Shown: positions 11,057-20,148 of the stretch, piece after piece
Numbering within the stretch: the stretch's first letter is position 1
Layout of the letters: every line of letters begins with the position of its first letter
From: Richelia intracellularis HH01
GTDB taxonomy: Bacteria; Cyanobacteriota; Cyanobacteriia; Cyanobacteriales; Nostocaceae
Length of the DNA: 64,000 bases
Assembly (NCBI RefSeq): GCF_000350105.1
Contig: NZ_CAIY01000038.1
Location: forward strand, 1 to 64,000
Direction: 5' to 3'
Translations under genes and position numbers: made by a program
Notes under the pieces: model-generated
Databases searched by the model: none
Seen by the model: only the letters and a program-made list of their open reading frames with translations
Told to the model about the DNA's origin: nothing

Positions 11057-11293
11057 AGGCACCTTTCCACTAACTATTTTTCTCCCAGTAATTATCTCAA
11101 AAGAAGATCTCACCAATAGGTATAACGTGGCTATCAAAACTTACACTTGATAGTTTGTTCTTATACAATCAATTATTCTTGCCAGAATTGTGACTGCCCT
11201 TCGCCCAATGTTAACTAGCCTTTTGAACTTTGTATGTATCCCTTTTACCATAGATAATACAGGCGTCCCAGGCATGGCAAAGAAATACGGCAT

Positions 11294-12595
11294 AATCCCT
11301 AGGTAGTTTACAACTCCTAGCCTAGAGGTTCACACCTCCAGCTTTGACATTGGAAATCATCCCTAGTCGAGCTGAAAATTATTCATTTAGACTTAGACTT
11401 CCGACATAGCAAAAATGCTTACTGACCTTAGACTTCTTTAGAGTGAATTCAATAAAATATCAAAATCTCTTAACTATTAGGTTAACACAAATATGCCTAA
11501 TTTATAAGACATATTTTTGCCAAATTTACAATTCAGTCATAGTTATGTATCGGTTATATATTGGAAGCATTGTGCTTAGTATAAATCCGATAAGTCATAC
11601 AGAATTTTTAGAAATCCGAGATAAAATTCATAGTGTCTACTTTAAATAGTAGTATGGCAAGTCTCATCTGTCTTTAGATTTATAGTAAAACCATTATTGA
11701 TTTCTTTAATATTCTCCTATTCTAATTATTTGTTGTTAAGTCTAAAATATTTATGATTTTGGATTTTAAGAATGGCAAGCCTTTTCATATCGCTAAGATA
11801 CTATAATCTTAGTATTTCTTAGCTAACTCAAGAAGTATAGTATTTTAATACTTATTTAAGTATGAGATATATTAGCCATACTAAATAATGACTGCAGTTT
11901 AAATATTATCAATTATATTTCTTATTGTTGTGTATTAATAATTGCAGAAACTTACTACAATGGATTTTGTAGCATTTTTTCATATTTGAAACAAGTATTA
12001 TCTTACTTGTACTTAATACTTTTAGATACCTGCATATATATATTTACTGTTGTATAAGAGTAATTAAACACTATTTTATTATTCTTATCTAATATTCTGG
12101 ATAGTATTTGATTTAGTATAAGATTCATGAATATACTTTTTGATGATTGCATACTCTTCTAAAAACATCTGAAAGTATAGAGAAATAGCAAACAGTAAAA
12201 CGCATAGTTCTGAGTACCTAGTTTGAAGATTATTAATTCTATGTATTACAACTTATGTATTATACCTGTAGAAAATATCAACATAAAGTACAAAAGCACG
12301 AGGAAACTCAATGAGGTATTTTACTTTTCAAAGTATCAGTTAATATAAATTAACATTGACAATAAGTACTATTTATATACTTAAACAATTTTCATTATAG
12401 ATCAATCTAAAGGTAAAGTTAGAGAGTAAGACTGGACCTACCAAATAATTACATGTGATTCACACTGTTATATTATAAGTGGAATAGAAGGAATCGAGGG
12501 AATCATAGATGAAAACTTCTCACTAGCACTAGGTTATTTTAAAATGATCATAGGATATGTAAACTTCCGTAACCTAAGCCAGAGTCGGCCAATCT
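11294..12595. other. Gene-free stretch upstream of sds
   Basis: No supported gene. A 68-codon frame at 11443-11649 has no recognisable features and AT-driven composition, so I do not call it. No clear repeats. Confidence 0.5.
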
Positions 12596-13567
12596 ATGTT
12601 CCCAGCCACATCTCTATTTGCCCCTGTCGAAGCAGACCTAAAGATACTAGCAGATAATCTAAAGCAGTTAGTAGGAAATCGTCATCCTATCCTTTATGCT
12701 GCAGCCGAACACCTGTTTGGAGCTGGTGGTAAACGTATTCGACCTGCAATTGTACTACTTGTATCACGGGCAACAATGCAAGAACAAGACATTAACCCAT
12801 GTCATCGACGGTTAGCTGAAATTACAGAAATGATTCATACAGCAAGCTTAGTACATGATGATGTTGTAGATGAATCAGAGATAAGGCGTAGTGTAGCCAC
12901 AGTACATAACATCTTTGGTAACCGTATAGCAGTATTGGCAGGAGACTTTCTATTTGCTCAATCTTCATGGTATCTAGCAAATTTAAATAATTTAGAAGTG
13001 GTAAAATTATTATCAGAAGTTATTATGGACCTGGCAGTTGGGGAAATTCAGCAGGGGCTAAATCGCTTAGATACAAGTACATCTTTGGAGATTTACTTGC
13101 AGAAAAGCTATTATAAGACCGCTTCACTAATAGCCAATAGTTCTAAAGCTGCAGGACTATTAAGCAACGTAACTACAGAAACAGCTGAATATATATACAG
13201 TTATGGTCGTCATTTAGGCTTGGCATTCCAAATTGTAGATGATATTTTAGATTTTACGAGCTCCAGTAGTGCATTGGGGAAGCCTGTTGGATCTGATTTG
13301 AAGAGTGGAAATCTAACAGCACCAGTTTTGTTTGCCTTAGAAGAGAAGCCATATTTGGAAGTACTAATTGAAAGAGAGTTTGCTCAAGAAGGAGATTTAG
13401 AGCAAGCAATAGCTCTAATTAAAAATAGCCAAGGTATTCAGAAATCGAGGGAATTAGCTATTAAATATTCAAAAATAGCTGTGGATAATATAGAAGAGCT
13501 TACACCCTCTCAATCACGCCAAACTCTGATTAATTTAGCTAATTATGTGTCTAGCAGGCTTGAATAG
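12596..13567 (+). CDS. sds: Solanesyl (long-chain polyprenyl) diphosphate synthase
   Basis: Trans-prenyltransferase that elongates farnesyl/geranylgeranyl diphosphate with IPP, supplying the plastoquinone side chain. The 323-residue protein has GGKRIRPA (about 44-51), the first aspartate-rich motif DDVVD (88-92), a KTASLI stretch, and the second motif QIVDDILDF near 213-221. In cyanobacteria one such enzyme supports plastoquinone, hence photosynthetic electron transport. Monocistronic here. The N-terminal MFPATSLFAPVEADL matches the family start as I know it from Nostocales, supporting the ATG at 12596. Confidence 0.9.
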   Translation: MFPATSLFAPVEADLKILADNLKQLVGNRHPILYAAAEHLFGAGGKRIRPAIVLLVSRATMQEQDINPCHRRLAEITEMIHTASLVHDDVVDESEIRRSVATVHNIFGNRIAVLAGDFLFAQSSWYLANLNNLEVVKLLSEVIMDLAVGEIQQGLNRLDTSTSLEIYLQKSYYKTASLIANSSKAAGLLSNVTTETAEYIYSYGRHLGLAFQIVDDILDFTSSSSALGKPVGSDLKSGNLTAPVLFALEEKPYLEVLIEREFAQEGDLEQAIALIKNSQGIQKSRELAIKYSKIAVDNIEELTPSQSRQTLINLANYVSSRLE

Positions 13568-14096
13568 CATATCAGAATAATGAATAAACTAGCCCGATCT
13601 TGATGAAAGTTCAAAATGAATCATAAGAGTTATAAGTTGAGTTGAATAAACAAATTCTGTTTGAGCTCTTCGCTTTGATGGATATAACTTTTAGGGGGAT
13701 AAATAACCCTGTTATATAAGGTAAAAAATAGGGGAGGGAGTAATTTCAGACAAAGCCGGTTTTCTAGCCATCTATCATAGCTAGAAAACATTTCAAGGAT
13801 ACAAACAAGTTGTATATATGAGATTTACTTACTCCTAACTCCCAATTTTTGCCGAATAAAAAACTGGGGATATTATATTTACCCTTTCTTTTTAGATAAA
13901 GTTGTGGTTTCCTTAGAGGTCTATGATTATTTTCTGTCTCCAGAGTTTAGTAGAGATGGGATACCTCAAAGCTGAGAAAAATTCTAGTTATTTTCAATAC
14001 TTTACTTGAGAGTTAAAACTAGTTATTTTCAATACTTCGCTTGAGGGTTAAAATAATACCAGTACATCAGGCCAATTTCTAAAAATATAAGTTAGC
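13568..14096. other. Intergenic region between convergent sds and the 157-aa gene
   Basis: Contains a 10-bp perfect hairpin (13759-13768/13780-13789), a possible sds terminator without T-tract, and a 35-bp tandem duplication at 13984-14053. No coding sequence seen. Confidence 0.5.
13984..14053. repeat. 35-bp tandem direct repeat, two copies
   Basis: Copies 13984-14018 and 14019-14053 differ at only a few positions (TTTACTTGAGAG versus TTCGCTTGAGGG). Lies just beyond the stop of the 157-aa gene, whose start region is itself triplicated. Confidence 0.8.
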
Positions 14097-14570
14097 TTAG
14101 ACAATATCATCGGGTATATTAACAGTTGGAGGTAATTTTTTTAATTGATTCTCAATTTGTTTATGTAATTCTGCTCGTCGTATTTCTACTGATCTTGATT
14201 CAGTATATGGTGATTCTATAAACACTATACTGTCTACGGAATTCAAAGCCACCAATTGAAATAAAACATCAACCACGGGCATGGGAATAGCTATAACATG
14301 GTCATCCAATCCTACTAAGTAGCTGGGGGAAATGTATTTCAAGTCGCCAAAAGCATAAATAACACGCTTTTGTGCTACTGAATTAGTGTGCTTGCTTAAT
14401 ATAGTTACAACCCAAGACTGCTGTGGGTTTTGGTGAATGTAGTAATGGTGATGGCTTAACTTGTGAGTAATCTTGCTCAATACTGGAGCAATTGCTGCTA
14501 TCAGTTGTGGGGTCACACCATCTTGGGGTGCATTGTCAATGAGTAATTGAATTTGCGTATCTAGATCCAT
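14097..14570 (-). CDS. Conserved hypothetical cyanobacterial protein
   Basis: A 157-residue soluble protein, probably known only as a conserved hypothetical in Nostocales; I do not know its function. It starts MDLDTQIQLLIDNAP and has a mixed alpha/beta look with a polar C-terminal helix (RRAELHKQIENQLKKL). It sits divergently upstream of hetZ, with its start 387 bp from the hetZ ATG. The start codon and first 17 codons lie in the first copy of a 90-bp tandem triplication (14521-14790). Copies two and three carry their own ATG on the reverse strand but are closed by a stop codon, so the ATG at 14570 is the usable start. The frame is intact. Confidence 0.7.
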   Translation of the reverse strand: MDLDTQIQLLIDNAPQDGVTPQLIAAIAPVLSKITHKLSHHHYYIHQNPQQSWVVTILSKHTNSVAQKRVIYAFGDLKYISPSYLVGLDDHVIAIPMPVVDVLFQLVALNSVDSIVFIESPYTESRSVEIRRAELHKQIENQLKKLPPTVNIPDDIV

Positions 14571-14790
14571 TGTGATATGTAAACAATTCCTAATGTATTG
14601 GCTATAACTATCTTGGGGTGAATTGTCAATGAGTGATTGAATTTACGTATCTAGATCCATCGTGATATGTAAACAATTCCTAATGTATTGGCTATAACTA
14701 TCTTGGGGTGCATTGTCAATGAGTGATTGAATTTGCATATCTAGATCCATCGTGATCAATCAATAACTCCTAAAGTATTGGCTATAACTA
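14521..14790 (-). repeat. 90-bp tandem triplication covering the gene start
   Basis: Three head-to-tail copies: 14521-14610, 14611-14700 and 14701-14790. Each contains, on the reverse strand, the leader, ATG and first codons of the 157-aa gene (ATGs at 14570, 14660 and 14750). The period is a multiple of three. Copy 2 has CAA changed to TAA at codon 6; copy 3 opens a frame that runs through copy 2's leader and ends at that same TAA. Copies 1 and 2 are nearly identical, while copy 3 diverges at its outer edge. Confidence 0.92.
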
Positions 14791-14957
14791 TTTTTTGTAG
14801 CGGATAAACAATCTCATAAGATTGGGGAGTAATAATCCAAGTTAAATCCTCATCATAGGATTAAGGTGTATTTAGCTTACATGCAAAACCCTTAGCCCAC
14901 TAACTGTCAACACAGACTTCCATTAAGTTATGTTAGGGTCTTTCGAATAACAAGACT

Positions 14958-16148
14958 ATGAATTTAGCCGCAACCACAACTACTCAGGGAGAAAAATCTA
15001 TTGGCGTGGAGGCGATATTTGAACTCCTATTACAGGAGCTTAAAACATTAACTGGTGCTTCAGCAAAAAATTGTCACCATGTGGCATGTCGAATTGCTGC
15101 AGAAGTGGAGCGTATTTGCTGTGAGAGCAAACGCATACAGGCTTCTGGTGCGATTGCCAGTGCAGCAATGACTCTAGCCAAGCACAGACTACAGCAGTGT
15201 ATTAAGTACTATCAACTAGGGTCAAACCGAGGCAGAATTGAGTTACATAGCACTCTTAGTGCAATTATTTACCGTTATATTAACTCTCCCCAAAGACAAT
15301 TGAGCTATCAAGGGCGACTGACTGTAATAGAAGACTTTTTACAAGGTTTCTATTTGGAATCATTAAATGCTTTCCGGCGAGAAAATCAATTACTCCCAAC
15401 TTATTGTCCTCGAACCTTAATAGAACTAGCAGAGTACATGGCATTTACGGAGCGTTATGGAAAACGACGCATACCCCTACCTGGTCGTCAACAGCAATTA
15501 ATTATTCTACGGGCACAAACATTTTCTCAGCAGCAACCTCCAGAGACCTGTGTGGATATGGAAAAAGCTGCTGAAGGTAGTAGTGGTGAATCTGATACTA
15601 CCTGGGAAGATCCCGCAGTACAGCTATTACGCAATGCTATGGCAACCCAAATAGAGCCAGAACCCCCAGAAGAGAGTTTACGTTCTGTAGTAGTTAAAGA
15701 GTTAATGGATTACCTTGATGAAAAGCAACAATCAGATTGTACGGATTATTTTGTCTTACGCCTTCAAGACCTATCCGCACAGGAAATTGAGAATATCCTC
15801 GGCTTAAACTCTCGTCAGCGAGATTATTTACAACAACGCTTCAAATATCACTTAATCAGATTTGCCTTATTACACAAGTGGGAGTTAGTTCACGAGTGGT
15901 TAGAAGCAGATTTAAAGGCTAATTTAGGTTTGACCCCACAAGAATGGAAAACATATACAGAGAAACTGGACGATAATCAGCGTTCTCTATTAAAATTAAA
16001 ACAAAAAGGACAAACAGATGAACAAATTGCTAGAAAATTAGGGTTATCCATAGCTCAATTACAAAAATGCTGGTTTAAAATTCTTGAGCAGGCTTGGGAA
16101 ATTCGTAACTCTCTAATGTCCGGATCACGTACATCTACTCATGAATAG
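14958..16148 (+). CDS. hetZ: Heterocyst differentiation regulator HetZ
   Basis: HetZ is a transcription regulator acting early in heterocyst differentiation, downstream of or together with HetR in Anabaena. The 396-residue protein matches my memory of HetZ, with blocks GSNRGRIELHSTLSAIIYRY, FTERYGKRRIPLPGRQQQ and LSAQEIENILGLNSRQRDYL. The C-terminal half looks like sigma-factor-type helix-turn-helix repeats (ENILGLNSRQRDYLQQRF and DEQIARKLGLSIAQLQKCWF). The next gene, patU, overlaps its 3' end by 8 bp, the arrangement known in heterocystous cyanobacteria. I could not find a convincing HetR inverted-repeat operator in the 167 bp upstream. Length and frame are intact, so patterning has been retained. 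Confidence 0.88.
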   Translation: MNLAATTTTQGEKSIGVEAIFELLLQELKTLTGASAKNCHHVACRIAAEVERICCESKRIQASGAIASAAMTLAKHRLQQCIKYYQLGSNRGRIELHSTLSAIIYRYINSPQRQLSYQGRLTVIEDFLQGFYLESLNAFRRENQLLPTYCPRTLIELAEYMAFTERYGKRRIPLPGRQQQLIILRAQTFSQQQPPETCVDMEKAAEGSSGESDTTWEDPAVQLLRNAMATQIEPEPPEESLRSVVVKELMDYLDEKQQSDCTDYFVLRLQDLSAQEIENILGLNSRQRDYLQQRFKYHLIRFALLHKWELVHEWLEADLKANLGLTPQEWKTYTEKLDDNQRSLLKLKQKGQTDEQIARKLGLSIAQLQKCWFKILEQAWEIRNSLMSGSRTSTHE

Positions 16149-17103
16149 TGACTCAGAATCCTTGAAGTATAAGTTACTTGCCCTGTTGTTAGAATATATT
16201 GCTGACATTCCACAGGGTAATGGATTGCCACTCAAGGAAATTACCTGGGTAGACAACATTCTTGAAACCGCCGCCACTTTCATGGTTGGCGATTTTGAGT
16301 CTCTAAAAATGCCCGAAACCTTTCAATTAGGAGAAATTCCTACTGTGCAAGAACGTTTCCAAGCCGTCTTGAAACGTCGGCTACAAATCCAAATAGAAAA
16401 CCACCCACCTGTATTCCCGTGGGAGTCTCAATTACAGGAATATCCAGATTGTTTGGATAATAAACCATCACTAAAATTTATTCCTGATAAGTTAAGTTTG
16501 CCTATTTCCATCCCGGAAAATGTATTTCAAGTATTGCTGACATTCTGTCAGCAATACTTGACTTCTTCACTACCTTTAGGATCAAAGTTGGTCAAGGTGG
16601 TAGAAAGTATATTTCCTGAAAATTATCAAGAGTTGAACGATATAGCAGGATTGGTACTTAGAAGTACTTCTTCGCGTTCCTCTGATTCCTTGGCAATTAT
16701 ACCTAATATAGATAGTGATTACTCAGAATTGCAAGCATGCCAGCAGATGGCATTGTCTTTGCTAACAGCCAAACAATTACTGGACATTTTTAATGTGAGC
16801 ATTTCTGCTACAAATCCACTACTAAATAGGCAATTGCTGACTAGTAATGGAGAATTGTACGTAGAAGTTGAATTGAAGTTTACAAATGAATCACCTAAAA
16901 TACTAGTAAGAACTCAATTACCTAGTGAAGGAAGCATCAAATTACAAGGGGGCAAATTGCATGTAATGGCAAAGTCTGACTATCCGGATTTTCTAAGCGT
17001 GGAATTACCCTGCACTGAAAATCAACATTATTATACTTTAACTGTTGAATTAGAAGGAATTGAAGAACAAGCATTGTTGTTTTTAATTGTGCCGACGATT
17101 TAA
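16141..17103 (+). CDS. patU: PatU-like heterocyst patterning protein
   Basis: A 320-residue protein starting inside the hetZ stop region (8-bp overlap, ATGAATAG), so probably translated by coupling to hetZ. In Anabaena PCC 7120 hetZ is followed by patU5 and patU3, and other Nostocales have a single patU; position and orientation here fit that locus. I infer identity mainly from context: no catalytic motif or membrane segment is visible. The N-terminal half is helical (YKLLALLLEYIADIPQG) and the C-terminal third is beta-rich (VEVELKFTNESPKILV). PatU affects heterocyst spacing. The single undivided frame is worth comparing with the split version in PCC 7120. Confidence 0.7.
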   Translation: MNSDSESLKYKLLALLLEYIADIPQGNGLPLKEITWVDNILETAATFMVGDFESLKMPETFQLGEIPTVQERFQAVLKRRLQIQIENHPPVFPWESQLQEYPDCLDNKPSLKFIPDKLSLPISIPENVFQVLLTFCQQYLTSSLPLGSKLVKVVESIFPENYQELNDIAGLVLRSTSSRSSDSLAIIPNIDSDYSELQACQQMALSLLTAKQLLDIFNVSISATNPLLNRQLLTSNGELYVEVELKFTNESPKILVRTQLPSEGSIKLQGGKLHVMAKSDYPDFLSVELPCTENQHYYTLTVELEGIEEQALLFLIVPTI

Positions 17104-17942
17104 TAAACATTAAAGACTACCGGCCACTGGTACCTCAGTAGGTCAAACCCCTATTTTTCCATGAATAAACCCGGGTTTAGAATTTTTTCTAGTTGGTTGG
17201 GGTATATATTGAGGAAACAGCTTCAACAAGTTAACTGTACATCAATCATCAATAATTTATATTGTCTTTACAGTCCTAATCATGAGAATATTAGGACTCT
17301 TAGGATAAACTAGTCCTGGCATCTGCCTTTAGTTAATAAATATTAGGTATATAAATACTTCAAACTTTTAATAACAGAAGTAGAAAATCTAATTACCTTA
17401 CTAATTTTGCTTCTAGGAATAATAATTATATTGCGGGCGTTTTGTAGATATTTCTACTGCACAGATGTAATTAGTCATGTAGTTAATACTGTCCATTCTA
17501 GATAGTTGCAGTAGTCTTTTATGGTGTCTATTGTAACTGTCCTCAATAATTTATTGACTTTTACACCTGTTTTTCAGTTCCTAATTGCTTTTGATTCATC
17601 TGCTTTAAAATCCAAAATTTAGTCTAAACTATGGTTGCGAGATAATTTTTAATATTGCAATGATTAAAAAAAATGAGGAAGTGAAATCTAACAAGAATTA
17701 TGCTGAGCGAAAAAAGAAAACAGTCATTTTCCCTTTAGTGGGGTATTTCTTACACACTAACAACTTACTGATAACTATGCAGACTTGTGAATATTAAGTG
17801 ATTTATTATAGTTTTTTGGCTAAGTTTGCCAAGTTTATGATTAAGCATATCATATTTACTACCGACTGTGTGTTACTTTTTAAATTCAAGTTTGAACTAA
17901 CCCTCAAATTATTCAACCTTAAGTAAATTATTAGACTGATGA
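17104..17942. other. Intergenic region between convergent patU and dnaG
   Basis: No supported gene. A 9-bp hairpin near 17272-17298 may help end the hetZ-patU transcript. Otherwise AT-rich filler. Confidence 0.5.
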
Positions 17943-19862
17943 CTATAATAAATTAGAAATTGTAAATTGCCGCTGCTTTTCTAATAGTAGTAATTTTTGT
18001 TTCTCGGTATAAAATGCCTTGTAATAGTATGTTGAATGCTTTGGTTTCATGTTTGCATCTGTTTTTTCCCAAAGATTCAAAAAATAGCGATACCTCTTTT
18101 CTGTCAGTACTATTTCCATAGAAGCAATTGCTGCTTGAATTAATTGGGGTATTCGCAACATATCTTTTTCATTCTTCTCGCTCAGGTAAAATAAATGTGA
18201 AATCAGGCCAATCTTTTCAGGAAATTCTAGACATTTATCTTGTACTGTCGAGAGTAAATCATAGTTTACACTTTCCGATACTTCTAAAATTTTCTGCCAT
18301 AAAAAGCGATGATGGGACAAACTAAATTGTAAATTATACTCCTCCAATTTATCAAAAATAAATTCTCTATATTCATAACAGTGCAAATAAATCTGCAGTA
18401 ATAAACCTTCTGCTGCTTCTAGTAAACTACTTTCTGAAAAATTGGATCTTTGATTTGAAAGAATAGATTGATTTTGACTTGTCAGTAATTGTATTTGTTT
18501 ATAATTACTAGTGGTTGGAGAAATGTGAGTTAATAGATTTTCAATTCTTAGGGGTATTAGTCTGCTATCTCCTAAGCTGAGGATTTCAGCACAGTAGGTA
18601 ATGTAGTAGTTACGAGCATCAGTATTTGTTATACTTGTAAGTAGTTTTACTAGTTGCTGTGAAACCTGCTGGAAATCTGTTGCTTGTTTCAAATCCCGGT
18701 TATAGATAATTTGTTGAATTTTCCAATCTAACCACAGCGGAGCATTTTCTATTAGTTGTTGATAATCCTTGGAAGTATATACTTGCAAGTATTCATCAGC
18801 ATCCTTTCCATCAGAGATATTAAGAATTTTCAGTTGTACTTCACCTGTGTATGCGAGTTGGGCAATTTCCCCAATAGCCCTCTCCGTAGCATTAATACCG
18901 GCAGAATCAGCATCAAAATTTAAGATAATTTGTTTAGAATCTGTATAGCGTAAAACTAACCGAGCCTGTTCCACACTGAAAGCAGTACCTAAAGAAGCCA
19001 CTACATTATTTATACCAGAAGCATGAAGAGCAATTGCATCAAAATATCCTTCTACCACAACTGCTTGATCTTTCTGAGAAATACCATGTTTTGCCTTATC
19101 CAAAGCAAATAAAGTTTTACCCTTGTTGAAAAGTTCTGTTTCTGGAGAGTTAATATACTTAGGCTGGTTTTCTCCTAAGGCTCTTCCACCGAAACCAATT
19201 ATCCTCCCCATGACATCATGAATGGGAATCATTAAGCGATCACGAAAAATATCATAATAGCCATCACCGGATTTCTGTGGTTTAATTAAGCCTGCCTGTT
19301 CTAACAGTTTCACAGGATAGTGTTTATTCTCTACAAAATGATGGTAGAGAACTCCCCAACCTGCGGGAGCATAACCCAAAGCAAAATTGTGTATAGTAGA
19401 CTCAGAGAGTTTTCGATAATTTGATAGATAATCCAAGGCATTTTTCCCTTGGGTTTGTTTAAGGGCATACTGATAGAATTTTCCTGTTAAAGCCAATACT
19501 TCATAAATTTGTTCCCTGAGAGATAATTTTCTTTGCAGCTCCTGTGTTTGTTCAAAGTCGAGACTCTTAACAGGAATTTGGTAACGCTGTGCTAAGTCAA
19601 TTATCACTTCAGTAAAGGAAGTTTTTCCTAATTCCATTAAGAACTTAATAGCATTTCCCCCAGCCTGACACCCAAAGCAATAGTACATTTGCTTGGCTTG
19701 GTTAATAGTAAAGCTAGGGGTTTTTTCCTTATGGAAAGGACATAAACCAATAAAATCCTTACCACGCTTGCGCAAAACAACGTACTCTGACACAAGCTCA
19801 TATATGTCAGTTCTTTGTTTAACCTCTTCAATGGTCTCTGGATGCAAGCGTTGAATAAACAT
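17943..19862 (-). CDS. dnaG: DNA primase
   Basis: Synthesises RNA primers for Okazaki fragments at the replication fork with DnaB. The CHC2 zinc finger is visible near the N-terminus (CPFHKEKTPSF and CFGCQAGGNA), followed by the catalytic core with the RLMIPIHD and IIGFGGRAL stretches and the TOPRIM domain (VVEGYFDAIALH, then ILNFDADSAG). The C-terminal part is helical as expected for the DnaB-interacting domain. I use the Met at 19862 (639 residues) because the family begins a few residues before RLHPETIEEVK; the frame extends 14 codons further upstream without similarity. Transcribed opposite to its neighbours. Confidence 0.93.
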   Translation of the reverse strand: MFIQRLHPETIEEVKQRTDIYELVSEYVVLRKRGKDFIGLCPFHKEKTPSFTINQAKQMYYCFGCQAGGNAIKFLMELGKTSFTEVIIDLAQRYQIPVKSLDFEQTQELQRKLSLREQIYEVLALTGKFYQYALKQTQGKNALDYLSNYRKLSESTIHNFALGYAPAGWGVLYHHFVENKHYPVKLLEQAGLIKPQKSGDGYYDIFRDRLMIPIHDVMGRIIGFGGRALGENQPKYINSPETELFNKGKTLFALDKAKHGISQKDQAVVVEGYFDAIALHASGINNVVASLGTAFSVEQARLVLRYTDSKQIILNFDADSAGINATERAIGEIAQLAYTGEVQLKILNISDGKDADEYLQVYTSKDYQQLIENAPLWLDWKIQQIIYNRDLKQATDFQQVSQQLVKLLTSITNTDARNYYITYCAEILSLGDSRLIPLRIENLLTHISPTTSNYKQIQLLTSQNQSILSNQRSNFSESSLLEAAEGLLLQIYLHCYEYREFIFDKLEEYNLQFSLSHHRFLWQKILEVSESVNYDLLSTVQDKCLEFPEKIGLISHLFYLSEKNEKDMLRIPQLIQAAIASMEIVLTEKRYRYFLNLWEKTDANMKPKHSTYYYKAFYTEKQKLLLLEKQRQFTISNLL

Positions 19863-19863
19863 A

Positions 19864-20145
19864 TTGCAAATTTTGGATTTTATATTACAAAAATGGATAA
19901 ACAATAGAAAATCGGCAATTACTAAATATTTATTTTTCCTTTTCTATATTCCGAGAAAGCAATTTTGGTGGTTAGGTTTCTGGCGTATGTTTATATTATT
20001 TTATGCTCACTCTAGATTTGTCGCCATAATACTAATAACTATTTGTATTGTTACTGCCATATTTAGGATCCTATATACAATATCTCATGGTTCAAACAAA
20101 CTGAGCAAAGCCGGAGTTTTATTAAAAATCAGAGGAAATACTTAA
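19864..20145 (+). CDS. Possible small membrane protein upstream of the amidase
   Basis: A 93-codon frame immediately preceding the amidase gene (3-bp gap) and starting 2 bp from the dnaG start on the other strand. It has aromatic stretches and one clear hydrophobic helix (FVAIILITICIVTAIFRIL). I do not recognise it. It could be a real leader gene or fortuitous open sequence; the close spacing to the amidase start is the only support. Confidence 0.25.
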   Translation: MQILDFILQKWINNRKSAITKYLFFLFYIPRKQFWWLGFWRMFILFYAHSRFVAIILITICIVTAIFRILYTISHGSNKLSKAGVLLKIRGNT

Positions 20146-20148
20146 TAT

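Noticed and set aside
11443-11649. 68-codon forward frame
   Set aside because: No recognisable domain, no ribosome site, composition as in surrounding decayed DNA.
14521-14790. CRISPR or NsiR1-type sRNA repeats
   Set aside because: Three contiguous 90-bp copies without spacers, and each copy contains the coding start of the neighbouring gene.
14791-14957. HetR operator upstream of hetZ
   Set aside because: No convincing GGG...CCC-type inverted repeat is present; only a lone AGGGTC.
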